Assembly: GCA_000761475.1 (NCBI GenBank)
Contig: JQNW01000001.1
Span: 372,001-436,000 of the forward strand
Direction: 5' to 3'
DNA length: 64,000 nucleotides
Source of the DNA: Chromohalobacter israelensis
GTDB taxonomy: Bacteria; Pseudomonadota; Gammaproteobacteria; Pseudomonadales; Halomonadaceae
The position numbers were made by a program, and so were the translations under genes. Each line of letters opens with the position of its first letter. Position 1 is the first letter of the stretch. Under the pieces are notes generated by a model, which searched no databases, was not told the origin of the DNA, and saw nothing but the letters and a program-made list of their open reading frames with translations. Of this stretch, positions 45,875 through 53,323 are shown one piece after another.

Positions 45875-46186
45875 ATGAGCGACGACACCCCCATCAAGCG
45901 ATGGACCGCGAAGCGCAAAGCGTCCGTGGTCATGGATATCTTCAAGGGCAAGACCACGGTCGCTGAGGTCGCGCGACAGCATGACCTCACCGTCTCCGAG
46001 GTCGAAGGCTGGATCGATGAAGCCCAGCGCAACATGGAGAACGGGTTCAAGGCCCGCCCCAAGGATATCCGCGAGCAATATGAGTCTGACTTGCGGGAAA
46101 CCAAGGAGGCGTTGGGCGAGGCCCACTTGCAGATCTACGCACTAAAAAAGTGGCGTCGCCTGCTCGACGAGGACGAGAACTCGTAA
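45875..46186 (+). CDS. IS3-family transposase OrfA
   Basis: 103 residues. The helix-turn-helix is SVVMDIFKGKTTVAEVARQH followed by VSEVEGWIDEAQ. A leucine-zipper-like stretch runs towards the C-terminus (LRETKEALGEAHLQIYALKK). It binds the IS ends. A ggagga site precedes the ATG. Near its end the frame crosses CTA-AAA-AAG, where ribosomes can slip back one base to make the OrfAB transposase. Confidence 0.88.
   Translation: MSDDTPIKRWTAKRKASVVMDIFKGKTTVAEVARQHDLTVSEVEGWIDEAQRNMENGFKARPKDIREQYESDLRETKEALGEAHLQIYALKKWRRLLDEDENS
46144..46150 (+). promoter_or_regulatory. Programmed -1 frameshift heptamer A-AAA-AAG
   Basis: In the orfA frame the codons are CTA-AAA-AAG, so the heptamer AAAAAAG is in the register needed for tandem -1 slippage. 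After slipping the ribosome reads into the orfB frame (KKVASPARR...). A G/C-rich stretch follows (46151-46180) that could add a pause. Confidence 0.85.
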
Positions 46187-47001
46187 GGTCGCTGCAGGCG
46201 GAAATGGCCCAGGAAGGCCGGGTGGTATCATTGGCCAAACTTTGTCGCTGGCTGGATTTCCCTCGGCGCAGTCTGTATTACCGGCCAAAGGCTCGGCCTC
46301 GTGTCGTGAATACGGACCTGACGGCCCGTGTGAAGCTGACGCTGGAACGCTTCCCCAGCTACGGCTATCGCCGGCTGGCGTGCGTGCTGGGCGAGAACCG
46401 TAAGCCGATCCAGCGCATCCTGCAGCTCAAAGGCTGGCAGGTGCGCAAGCGACCGCAGGGCTTCCGACCTCGCGCCAGACGCTTGCCGTCAGTCACCTCA
46501 CGGCCAGATGAGCGCTGGGCCACGGATCTCACTCACGTGTGGTGCGGTAAGGATCGGCGGGCCAGCTTGGCGGTCATCATCGACTGTTGCACGCGTGAGA
46601 TCCTCGGTTGGCGATTATCGGACAATGGCAGCAGCAAGACAGCAGAGGCCGCCTTGGAGGAAGCACTGGTTTATCGGCTGGGGGCGCTGGGACGCGTTCA
46701 GCAACCGCTGGCCCTTCGCTCCGATAACGGGCTCGTTTTCAGCAGCCGCCACTACACGGGCACGGTAAAGGCCTATGGCCTCACGCAGGAGTTCACGACG
46801 CCATATACACCGGAACAGAACGGGCTCGTGGAGCGCTTCTTCCGCTCCTTGAAGGAGGAGTGCATCTGGCTTCACCGTTTCGAATCGCTGGGCCAAGCCA
46901 GGGTCGTGATCAATCGCTGGATCCGGTACTACAACGAAGAGCGGCCACATCAGTCTCTGGACTACGTGGCACCCCGAGCACACCCCGCATTAACGGCGTA
47001 G
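46150..47001 (+). CDS. IS3-family transposase OrfB (integrase catalytic domain)
   Basis: About 283 residues from the frameshift point; it is most likely made as an OrfAB fusion, though an internal ATG at 46204 exists. The HTH_21-like start VSLAKLCRWLDFPRRSLYY is followed by the DDE core: RPDERWATDLTHVW (first Asp), LALRSDNGLVFSS (second Asp), and NGLVERFFRSLKEECIW (Glu). The frame runs through to a stop 28 bases before the right end with no break, so the enzyme looks functional. Confidence 0.9.
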   Translation: MASPARRGRELVRSLQAEMAQEGRVVSLAKLCRWLDFPRRSLYYRPKARPRVVNTDLTARVKLTLERFPSYGYRRLACVLGENRKPIQRILQLKGWQVRKRPQGFRPRARRLPSVTSRPDERWATDLTHVWCGKDRRASLAVIIDCCTREILGWRLSDNGSSKTAEAALEEALVYRLGALGRVQQPLALRSDNGLVFSSRHYTGTVKAYGLTQEFTTPYTPEQNGLVERFFRSLKEECIWLHRFESLGQARVVINRWIRYYNEERPHQSLDYVAPRAHPALTA

Positions 47002-47029
47002 GGTGTGCAGAAACCAGGGGGTCATTACA

Positions 47030-47264
47030 GGCGCCCCTAGACGCCGCCAAAGGCGAATGGCGGCGCGCAACGCGGCGAAGCCACCTTCGAGATCACCCTT
47101 GCCCACGAGCGCGCCAACATCTCCCCGAGTCGCCACTTACGGCCCGTGGCTTCAAACCAGATATCGACGCCACTCCCTGGCTGGTCAAGGAAGTGGTGGA
47201 TTCACTCGATGACAACAGCTTTGGTACGCGAGTGCAGTGTGAGGTCAAAGGGGAAGAGCTCTAG
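47030..47264 (+). pseudogene. Remnant of a P2-type phage late-control/tail protein D
   Basis: Immediately right of the IS, the frame reads APLDAAKGEWRR, then one frame over QRGEATFEITLAHERANISP, then back in the first frame ESPLTARGFKPDIDATPWLV and KEVVDSLDDNSFGTRVQCEV with a stop at 47264. Joined, these give the C-terminal part of phage gpD-like proteins (a tail hub protein), with two compensating shifts, near 47064 and in a C-run near 47123. The 5' part is absent. It marks an old prophage at this locus. Confidence 0.7.
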
Positions 47265-48001
47265 GCCTGTTCCCCCTTCGCCTCGAGTGCAAGGCCCACG
47301 ATCTCGGCCTGATGACTATACTTCGCCGTGAGCCCTCTCATCACAAGGGCGGCCAGGGAAAGACCCAGCACGAACGCCAGTGCCCAAACAGCTAGCCAAT
47401 CGACGAAATTAGCCGCGTTGATTTTGTGACCAATGGTCCTCGATAAGACCTCAAAGCCGCCCACTCGATCCACAAGGCTCAGGGAGAGGAAAAGAAGCGA
47501 GAACGCGGCAGTTTTGGATCCGAAGAAGAAGCTCATGCGTCGCTCGAATCTAGATACCTTCGTCTCGAGCCAACGTTTTGTGTAGGAGAGAGTCCCCACG
47601 GGGAATTGCTTAAGGGATTCCACGATATCGAAATCGTGCTCAAACGCCTTTTCCAAGTCCCGGTATGTAATGCTCTTCCATCTCATGCAATACCAAACGA
47701 AGAGGACCAATGGCGATAACAAGGAAAGTAGAGCGAACAGTATGCTGGCTATTCCAATTCCCACGGCAAAATTGGCCATGGCCACCTCGAGCTCCCCGCA
47801 CCATTTCTGATAAGCGGCAAACACCAAGAGGATCGCGAACAGACATGAGCCCAGCACAAGGGTGGCATTGGAAAAAGTCGAAACTCCTTGCTCGAAAGGT
47901 TGCCGGTGCCGGGATGGGCGATAGACCTCCATCCGCTCGAGCTCGGCCAGGAGGTGCTTGCACTGATCTAAGGACATGTGAAACTGAAAAACCGTGGTCA
48001 A
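47261..48001 (-). CDS. Hypothetical protein with four membrane segments
   Basis: Up to 246 residues. Four hydrophobic stretches are visible: about 47-66, 76-102, 165-183 and 205-225, in two pairs separated by a charged cytoplasmic-looking loop (KSITYRDLEKAFEHDFD to SRFERRMSFFFG). The first codon at 48001 would be TTG; an ATG at 47977 shortens it by 8 residues, and neither has a good ribosome site. Codon use is less GC-rich than in the core genes. It ends 4 bases into the phage remnant on the other strand. I do not recognise it; membership of a prophage cargo or defence set is possible. Confidence 0.5.
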   Translation of the reverse strand: MTTVFQFHMSLDQCKHLLAELERMEVYRPSRHRQPFEQGVSTFSNATLVLGSCLFAILLVFAAYQKWCGELEVAMANFAVGIGIASILFALLSLLSPLVLFVWYCMRWKSITYRDLEKAFEHDFDIVESLKQFPVGTLSYTKRWLETKVSRFERRMSFFFGSKTAAFSLLFLSLSLVDRVGGFEVLSRTIGHKINAANFVDWLAVWALAFVLGLSLAALVMRGLTAKYSHQAEIVGLALEAKGEQA

Positions 48002-48373
48002 GATGTGGAAGCGCGTGACGGCATCATGCGCTGATCATGGAATTATCTTCAAAAAGGGGTTGTTCCGTAGATGATTCCTTGCCTCCTGGATCACTTGCTC
48101 CTGCGACTCGACGCAAGGCTGGCATTTATCCACCCAGGACCTGCCGGGATGCAATACTTCCCACTTGGCGACACGCACTCCATCCTTGCATCTGAGCTAG
48201 TCCCGAGTGGCTAAGGGCTATAACATTCGCCTACCACTCAAAACACTTAGAAACACTACCGAAAGCCAAGGTCGCTGTCATTCCTAAATGAGCGGATATG
48301 CGACCAAACGGGGGTGGTGAAGACGAGGTTAGGAACCCAAGAAGTGAGGCGTGGTCCTTCCAAAAGGCAGGCA
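48002..48373. other. Accessory gap next to tRNA-Ser with no recognisable gene
   Basis: About 370 bases of lower GC without a reading frame I can support. A plus-strand frame at 48314-48532 is only the translated complement of tRNA-Ser. No copy of the tRNA 3' end that could be an attachment site is visible here. Confidence 0.5.
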
Positions 48374-48406
48374 CAAAAAAAAGCCGCTGATGGCTCAGCG
48401 GCTTTT
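48374..48406 (-). terminator. Rho-independent terminator of tRNA-Ser
   Basis: AAGCCGCTGA and TCAGCGGCTT pair perfectly around tggc. On the minus strand the stem is followed by a run of seven or more T before GTGCC. It stands eight bases after the tRNA 3' end. Confidence 0.92.
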
Positions 48407-48414
48407 CTAGATTC

Positions 48415-48502
48415 TGGCGGAGGGGGAGGGATTCGAACCCTCGAAGCCTTTCGACTTACGCACTTTCCAGGCGCGCTCCTTCGACCACTCGGACACCCCT
48501 CC
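48415..48502 (-). tRNA. tRNA-Ser (GGA)
   Basis: 88 bases with encoded CCA. The acceptor GGAGGGG pairs with CCCCTCC, the anticodon loop reads CTGGAAA (anticodon GGA) on a CGCGC/GTGCG stem, and a long variable arm (GTAAGTCGAAAGGCTTC) marks a class II tRNA. The T-loop is GGTTCGAATCC. tRNA-Ser genes are common phage integration sites, which fits the phage remnant nearby. Confidence 0.95.
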
Positions 48503-48608
48503 GCAAATTGTCGTCCTGTCGGGTGGCGTTGACCATGTCCGTCAGAACGGCGCACATACTATCGAGCTAAGTGCTGTTTTGCAAGCGATTTTCCTTTTCG
48601 GCAGGGAA

Positions 48609-49118
48609 TCACTTGAGTACCGCGTAGCTGCCCTGGGCTTCCATGCAGAGCGTGTCGCCACAGTAGACGCGCTGGACGAGGGTGATGCGCCCTCTCCCCT
48701 TCTCCGCCAGCGAGGCCTCCAGCCGGGCGATGCCGTCGGCTTCGAGAGGGAAACACTGCATGTGATAGTCCGTGGTGACGGGGGCGAGAAAACGCTGCTG
48801 GCCTTCGGCGATCACTACGTCTTGCGCCCTGCCCCGGGCGCGCAGCCACAGTGTCGTCCAGCACCAGCCGAGCAGCGTGGTCTCCGCGGCGAGCGCGCCG
48901 CCGAAGCCGGTGCCCTTGTCATTGAGGTTGGCATCCAGCGCGACTTGCCAGTGGAGCGTCGTCGCGTCCCAGGCGGGCGAGTGAATGCCGTAATGCGCGA
49001 CCTGCGGGATCGCCTCTCGCAACCAGGCGAGAAAGTCCTCGAGGTCGTCTCCGTCACTGGCCTCGGGCAACGGCAAGCGGGGATGCATCACCCCCGGACG
49101 GCGTGGCGAAGCGTTCAC
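48609..49118 (-). CDS. Thioesterase of the YiiD C-terminal domain type
   Basis: 169 residues from a GTG whose GTGA overlaps the nitroreductase stop; an ATG at 49088, after gggggtg, would give 159 residues and is also possible. The hot-dog fold motif NDKGTGFGGALAAETTLLGW is typical of this putative thioesterase family (YiiD C-terminus), with further strands VVIAEGQQRFLAPVT. It would hydrolyse a small acyl-thioester. It is the last gene of the run after the nitroreductase. Confidence 0.75.
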   Translation of the reverse strand: MNASPRRPGVMHPRLPLPEASDGDDLEDFLAWLREAIPQVAHYGIHSPAWDATTLHWQVALDANLNDKGTGFGGALAAETTLLGWCWTTLWLRARGRAQDVVIAEGQQRFLAPVTTDYHMQCFPLEADGIARLEASLAEKGRGRITLVQRVYCGDTLCMEAQGSYAVLK

Positions 49119-49675
49119 GACCAGCGCTCGACGAAGTCGCTCGGATCGCGCTCGGGCAGCGGCTTGTGGCGCCCGCCCATCTGGCCGAGATACAGAAAGC
49201 CGACCAGTTCGTCGTCCTCGGCGAGGCCGAGGCCTTCACGCACCGTGGGGTCGAAGGCGTAGTGGCCGGTGCGCCACATGGCGCCCAGGCCTTGCGCCTG
49301 CGCCGCGAGCAGGATGCCATGCGCCGCGCAGCCGGCGGAAAGCAGCTGTTCGATACGCGGCACCTTGGGATGATCGGGCGTGACCTTGGCGATCACCGCG
49401 ATGATCATCGGCGCACGCTTGGGCTTCTTGCGCGCGGCATCCAGGTGGCCGTCGTCGATGTGCGGATTGAGACGCTGCTCGGCCTTGGCGTACAGCTCGC
49501 CCAGCCGGTCGAGCCCTTCCCCGGAAAACTCGATGAACCGCCATGGCGTCAGGGCGTCATGATCGGGCGCACGCAAGGCGGCACGATACAGTGCATCCAG
49601 TTGATCGCGGTCGGGGGCGGGCGCGGCCAGTTTTCCCATCGAGCTGCGCTCGTGCAGTAAGGTCATGGCATCCAT
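49115..49675 (-). CDS. ydjA: Nitroreductase family protein, YdjA-like
   Basis: 186 residues. It follows E. coli YdjA: MDAMTLLHERSSMGKLAAPA, RAALRAPDHDALTPWRF, SAGCAAHGILLAAQAQG with the MWRTG motif, and LVGFLYLGQ. It is a small FMN enzyme that reduces nitro or enone compounds with NAD(P)H; the physiological substrate is unknown. I chose the ATG at 49675, six bases after aaggag; the ATG at 49681 would abut the ribosome site. Confidence 0.88.
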   Translation of the reverse strand: MDAMTLLHERSSMGKLAAPAPDRDQLDALYRAALRAPDHDALTPWRFIEFSGEGLDRLGELYAKAEQRLNPHIDDGHLDAARKKPKRAPMIIAVIAKVTPDHPKVPRIEQLLSAGCAAHGILLAAQAQGLGAMWRTGHYAFDPTVREGLGLAEDDELVGFLYLGQMGGRHKPLPERDPSDFVERWS

Positions 49676-49758
49676 GAACATCTCCTTGGCCGTCTGAATA
49701 GGGTAATGATGTGCGGCCGAAGCCGCCGGTGTTCAATGCATGGCGTCAGTTTGCACGC

Positions 49759-50592
49759 TCACTGACGCGCCAGCCGGAGTGACGTGGGCGGCCGCTCGCC
49801 GGGCGTACCCCGCCAGGGGCTGATATCCAGCCCGCCCCGCCTCACGTAGCGCGCCATGACCAGCAGTCGCTCCGGCCTGGCCCGCGCCATGAGATCGACG
49901 AACAGATGCTCGACGCAGTGCTCATGAAAGTCCTGATGCTGCCGGTAGGAGATCAGGTACTTCAGCAAGGCCTCGCGCTCCAGCCGGGGGCCGCGATACC
50001 GAATCAGCACGCTGCCCCAGTCGGGCTGGCCGGTCACCGGGCAATTGGACTTGAGCAGGTGCGAGTGCAGCGTTTCTTCGACGATCTCTTCGCCGACTTC
50101 GAGCAGCTCAGGAGTCGGCGTGTAGTGCTCGATGCTCACGTCGAGATCGTCCAGGCGCTCGCCGGGCAACGCTCGGGGCATCAGGGCATCGTCCTCGACG
50201 CCGAACAGGGCCACCGCCACCGACGCGCCCGCCGCCTGGGCCAGGTCACGCTCGAGCGTGTCGATCACCGCCTCGCGGCTATCGAAGCGCGTCTGGTTGA
50301 AGCTGTTGAGGTACAGCTTCCAGGACTTCGACTCGATCAGCGAGGGGGAGTCGGCGGGCAGCCGGAACCGGGCCACGGCGACGATCGGCTTGCCCTTCGC
50401 GTCGAGCCAGGAAAGCTCGAAGGCGTGCCACTCGTCCTCGCCCTCGAACGGCAGCGCGGCATCATCGAGCCCCAGCGGCGTGCGGCTGGCCTGCCGGGGA
50501 ATGGGAAACAGCAGGCCGGCGTCGTAGTGCTCGGGATACGCGGACTCGCGCCCCAGCGGCGCATGCTCGAGGGTTTCGTCACGTTCGCTCAT
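49759..50592 (-). CDS. queF: NADPH-dependent 7-cyano-7-deazaguanine reductase
   Basis: 277 residues, the long bimodular (YqcD) form. QueF reduces preQ0 to preQ1 for queuosine in tRNA. The catalytic Cys184 lies in LKSNCPVTGQPDWGS with Asp191; the NADPH motif ESKSWKLYLNSFNQ is intact in the N-terminal module, and the C-terminal half has HEHCVEHLFVDL. Its start lies one base after the ABC permease stop, so it is transcribed with the yadGH genes. Confidence 0.95.
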   Translation of the reverse strand: MSERDETLEHAPLGRESAYPEHYDAGLLFPIPRQASRTPLGLDDAALPFEGEDEWHAFELSWLDAKGKPIVAVARFRLPADSPSLIESKSWKLYLNSFNQTRFDSREAVIDTLERDLAQAAGASVAVALFGVEDDALMPRALPGERLDDLDVSIEHYTPTPELLEVGEEIVEETLHSHLLKSNCPVTGQPDWGSVLIRYRGPRLEREALLKYLISYRQHQDFHEHCVEHLFVDLMARARPERLLVMARYVRRGGLDISPWRGTPGERPPTSLRLARQ

Positions 50593-50593
50593 G

Positions 50594-51367
50594 TCAGCTC
50601 CGGATCCCCTTGCCGCGGTCGAGCATCCACAGCCCCACCGCGAAAAACACGACGATGAAGATCGCGATGGCCACCAGCGCTCCGCCGACCGGGATGTCCG
50701 AGACCCCGAGAATGCCGTAGCGGAAGGCGTTGACCATGTACAGAATGGGATTGACCATCGACACGCCCTGCCAGAAGTCCGGCAGCATGTTGATCGAGTA
50801 GAACACCCCGCCCAGATAGGTGAGCGGCGTCAGCACGAAGATCGGCACGATCGAGATGTCGTCGAACTTGTGTGCCACCAGGGCATTGATGAACCCGCCG
50901 ATGGAAAACAGCAGCGCCGTCATGATCACCACCCCGATGGTCACCCAGGGATGGTGAATCGAGAGGTCGGTGAAGAACATCGAGACCACGGTGACGATCA
51001 AGCCCACGGCCAGGCCGCGCGATGCACCGCCGATCACGAAACCGGCGAGAATCACCCAGTTGGGCATCGGCGAGACCATCATCTCCTCGACGCTGCGCTG
51101 GAACTTGTTGGAGAAGAAGCTCGAGGCCACGTTGGAGTAGCTGTTGGTGATCACCGCCATCATGATCAGGCCGGGCACGATGTAATCGATGTAGGGGATA
51201 TCGTCCATGGGCCCGATGCGCGAGCCGATCAGGTTGCCGAAGATGATGAAGTACATGGTCATGGTGATCGAAGGCGGCAGCAGCGTCTGCGGCCAGATAC
51301 GCATGTAGCGGCGCACTTCCTTGGTCACCAGGGTCCAAAGCGCGATCCAGGTCTGCCAGGCATTCAT
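50594..51367 (-). CDS. yadH: ABC-2 exporter permease YadH
   Basis: 257 residues with six membrane helices. It resembles YadH: the start WTLVTKEVRRYMRIWPQTLL, the loop NKFQRSVEEMMVSPMP, and LTYLGGVFYSI in the later helices, typical of ABC-2 permeases for lipids, drugs or polysaccharides. Its ATG overlaps the yadG stop as ATGA. The natural substrate is unknown. Confidence 0.9.
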   Translation of the reverse strand: MNAWQTWIALWTLVTKEVRRYMRIWPQTLLPPSITMTMYFIIFGNLIGSRIGPMDDIPYIDYIVPGLIMMAVITNSYSNVASSFFSNKFQRSVEEMMVSPMPNWVILAGFVIGGASRGLAVGLIVTVVSMFFTDLSIHHPWVTIGVVIMTALLFSIGGFINALVAHKFDDISIVPIFVLTPLTYLGGVFYSINMLPDFWQGVSMVNPILYMVNAFRYGILGVSDIPVGGALVAIAIFIVVFFAVGLWMLDRGKGIRS

Positions 51368-52326
51368 GAGCGCACCTCCACCTTGTCGGTGGACCGGCCG
51401 CTTTCGGCATTGGCGTGCTCGACCATCGACACGAACATTTCCTCCAGGCGGTTGGCGCGATTGCGCATCGAGACGATTTCGAAGCCCTGCGCGGAGAATT
51501 GCGCGAAGGCGTCGTTGAGGCGCTGGCCACGCTCGACCGACAGCGCCAGTTGCGTGGCATCGACACGTTCCACGCTGAAGCCTTCCAGTTCCGGCGCGGT
51601 CTCGACCGGCCGGGCCAGATCGAGCAGGAAGGTCTCGGTGTTGAGCTGGGCCAGCAGGTCACGCACGCTGGTGTTCTGGACGATATCGCCGTGGTTGATG
51701 ATGGCGATGTTGCGGCACAGGCTCTCGGCCTCTTCCAGATAGTGCGTGGTGAGGATGATGGTGGTGCCCTCACGATTGATCCGCTGCATGAACTCCCACA
51801 TGCTGCGGCGCAACTCGATATCCACCCCGGCGGTCGGCTCGTCGAGAATCAACAGGCGCGGGCGGTGGATCAAGGCACGCGCGATCATCAGACGGCGCTT
51901 CATGCCGCCGGAGAGCATGCGCGCACTCCCCTTGCGCTTGTCCCACAGACCGAGATCGCGCAGCAGCTGCTCGGCGCGCGGCTTGGCCTCGCGCATCGGC
52001 ATGCCGTAATAGCCCGCCTGGGTCAGGACGATGTCCTCGACCTTCTCGAACTGGTTGAAGTTGAATTCCTGCGGCACCACGCCGAGGTGATACTTGGCCT
52101 TGGCGAAGTCGCGGTCGATATCGATACCGAACACGCTCACCTTGCCGGCCGTCTTCTGCACCAGGGACGAGACGATGCCTAGTGTCGTCGACTTGCCCGC
52201 CCCGTTGGGACCGAGAAGCGCAAAAAAGTCGCCTTCGGCGACGTCGAGATCGATGCCCTTGAGGGCATTGAAGCCATTACCGTAGACCTTGGTCAGCCCG
52301 CGGATGGACAGTGCTGGTTCTGCCAT
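51364..52326 (-). CDS. yadG: ABC exporter ATPase YadG
   Basis: 320 residues. The ATPase has Walker A GPNGAGKST, Q-loop VVPQEF, signature LSGGMKRRL, Walker [11 protein letters not shown] and switch His in LTTHYLEEAE. A C-terminal domain of about 80 residues follows (FSVERVDATQLALSVERG). The ATG at 52326 matches the family N-terminus MAEPALSIRGLTKVYG; an in-frame upstream start at 52392 adds an unlikely hydrophobic leader. It is the first gene of yadG-yadH-queF. Confidence 0.92.
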   Translation of the reverse strand: MAEPALSIRGLTKVYGNGFNALKGIDLDVAEGDFFALLGPNGAGKSTTLGIVSSLVQKTAGKVSVFGIDIDRDFAKAKYHLGVVPQEFNFNQFEKVEDIVLTQAGYYGMPMREAKPRAEQLLRDLGLWDKRKGSARMLSGGMKRRLMIARALIHRPRLLILDEPTAGVDIELRRSMWEFMQRINREGTTIILTTHYLEEAESLCRNIAIINHGDIVQNTSVRDLLAQLNTETFLLDLARPVETAPELEGFSVERVDATQLALSVERGQRLNDAFAQFSAQGFEIVSMRNRANRLEEMFVSMVEHANAESGRSTDKVEVRS

Positions 52327-52558
52327 CTGGCGCACCCAATTCTTGATATTCGAAGAAAGCGTTACGAAGAAAATACTTTGCAAAGAAAGCAAATAGTGCG
52401 GGCATATCGTGAAAAATCAACGTCCCGCGATACCGGCCGTCCCGCCTGGCGCGCTCGACGCGTGACGTTCAACCGCTTGGACACCCCACATCACGGGCAT
52501 TCGCTCTCATGCGTGGACCGCAAGGCAAGCATCGAGATCAAAAGCGAAACGACAAGAG

Positions 52559-52634
52559 TGGCGTCCCATAGGGGGTTCGAACCCCTGTTACCGCCGTGAA
52601 AGGGCGGTGTCCTGGACCACTAGACGAATGGGAC
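52559..52634 (-). tRNA. tRNA-Glu (TTC), distal copy
   Basis: 76 bases including CCA. Acceptor GTCCCAT pairs with ATGGGAC, anticodon loop CTTTCAC (anticodon TTC) on CCGCC/GGCGG, T-loop GGTTCGAACCC. Nearly identical copies lie at 52866 and 53046. It is the last of the array from the promoter at 53154. Confidence 0.96.
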
Positions 52635-52655
52635 GTAAATCGGGGGGGAGGTGTA

Positions 52656-52745
52656 TTTGGAGCGGGAAACGAGATCGACGGGGCTGCCGTCAGTCGGGCT
52701 GGCGTTCCAGCTTGCGACCCTCGCCTACCATGAAGCTGCTACCAA
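52656..52745 (-). pseudogene. Decayed tRNA-Gly copy between tRNA-Glu and tRNA-Gly
   Basis: The 20 bases at 52656-52675 (plus strand tttggagcgggaaacgagat) are identical to the 3' end of the two intact tRNA-Gly genes. Further on, gcgaccctcgcc (about 52716-52727) also matches, and gctgctacca weakly. The parts between are unrelated, so the anticodon arm and acceptor 5' side cannot form. It occupies the place where a third tRNA-Gly would be expected in the Glu-Gly alternation. Confidence 0.65.
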
Positions 52746-52749
52746 ATTT

Positions 52750-52824
52750 TGGAGCGGGAAACGAGATTCGAACTCGCGACCCTCGCCTTGGCAAGGCGAT
52801 GCTCTACCACTGAGCTATTCCCGC
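52750..52824 (-). tRNA. tRNA-Gly (GCC), copy 2
   Basis: 75 bases with CCA. Acceptor GCGGGAA/TTCCCGC, anticodon loop TTGCCAA (GCC) on CGCC/GGCG, T-loop AGTTCGAATCT. Identical to the copy at 52948. Confidence 0.96.
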
Positions 52825-52865
52825 ATCACAATGACACCGTACTGCTGCCTCGTACTGACTGGAAG

Positions 52866-52941
52866 TGGCGTCCCATAGGGGGTTCGAACCCCTGTTACCG
52901 CCGTGAAAGGGCGGTGTCCTGGACCACTAGACGAATGGGAC
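52866..52941 (-). tRNA. tRNA-Glu (TTC), middle copy
   Basis: 76 bases, the same sequence as the copy at 52559, with encoded CCA and anticodon loop CTTTCAC. It is separated from the flanking tRNA-Gly genes by 6 and 41 bases. Confidence 0.96.
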
Positions 52942-52947
52942 GCATTT

Positions 52948-53022
52948 TGGAGCGGGAAACGAGATTCGAACTCGCGACCCTCGCCTTGGCAAGGCGATGC
53001 TCTACCACTGAGCTATTCCCGC
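52948..53022 (-). tRNA. tRNA-Gly (GCC), copy 1
   Basis: 75 bases with encoded CCA and anticodon GCC, identical to 52750-52824. Only 6 bases lie between it and the middle tRNA-Glu. Confidence 0.96.
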
Positions 53023-53045
53023 ATTTCCAGCCACACGAGGTGAGT

Positions 53046-53121
53046 TGGCGTCCCATAGGGGGTTCGAACCCCTGTTACCGCCGTGAAAGGGCGGTGTCCT
53101 AGGCCACTAGACGAATGGGAC
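53046..53121 (-). tRNA. tRNA-Glu (TTC), promoter-proximal copy
   Basis: 76 bases with CCA. It differs from the other two only in the D arm (GGCCTAGGACA in place of GGTCCAGGACA). It is the first gene of the array. Confidence 0.96.
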
Positions 53122-53153
53122 GTGTCGTCACTCGCCTCGTCGAGGTGCGGCGT

Positions 53154-53182
53154 ATATTACTGGGCACCCCCTTGGGTGTCAA
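53154..53182 (-). promoter_or_regulatory. Strong sigma-70 promoter of the tRNA array
   Basis: On the minus strand TTGACA (53182-53177), a 17-base spacer and TAATAT (53159-53154), followed by a GC-rich discriminator ACGCCGCACC. Perfect -35, 5/6 -10, ideal spacing and the GC discriminator are what stringently controlled tRNA promoters show. Confidence 0.88.
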
Positions 53183-53323
53183 CCCTCTGTCTCGACACCC
53201 TTTTCTTGTCGCTGCCATGCCCCCATGTCATTGACCAGACAACGCCCATTCCCGTGGGCCCCGAAGCATGGCGTATCGCGGTGATCGTCACGATGACCGC
53301 GCCACAGGCAACAGGAGTCGACT

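Larger units (their letters stand above)
45819..47029 (+). mobile_element. IS3-family insertion sequence, about 1.2 kb
   Basis: Ends are TGAAGTGACCCCCT (45819-45832) and, inverted, TGTAATGACCCCCT (47029-47016), 12 of 14 identical; beyond them TGCACA/TGCACAC recurs in both ends. The element carries orfA and orfB in the -1 register with an A-AAA-AAG slippery heptamer, as usual for IS3. The reading frames look intact, so it may be active. I found no short target duplication (ATG on the left, GGC on the right), which suggests a rearrangement after insertion. The left side is a BON gene fragment, the right side a phage tail gene remnant. Confidence 0.88.

Noticed and set aside
45816-47032. Target-site duplication of the IS3 element
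   Set aside because: The bases next to the ends (ATG on the left, GGC on the right) do not match, nor do 4-base versions, so none was reported.
48314-48532. 72-codon frame with GGGGGIRTLEAF
   Set aside because: It is the translated complement of tRNA-Ser and its terminator, a familiar false protein.
52327-52558. preQ1 riboswitch controlling the queF operon
   Set aside because: queF is third in its run, and I see no preQ1-type pseudoknot or C-rich loop in the leader upstream of yadG.
52749-53102. Reading frames through the tRNA array (for example RETRFELATLALARRCSTTE)
   Set aside because: These are the well-known false peptides made by translating the complement of tRNA-Gly and tRNA-Glu genes.
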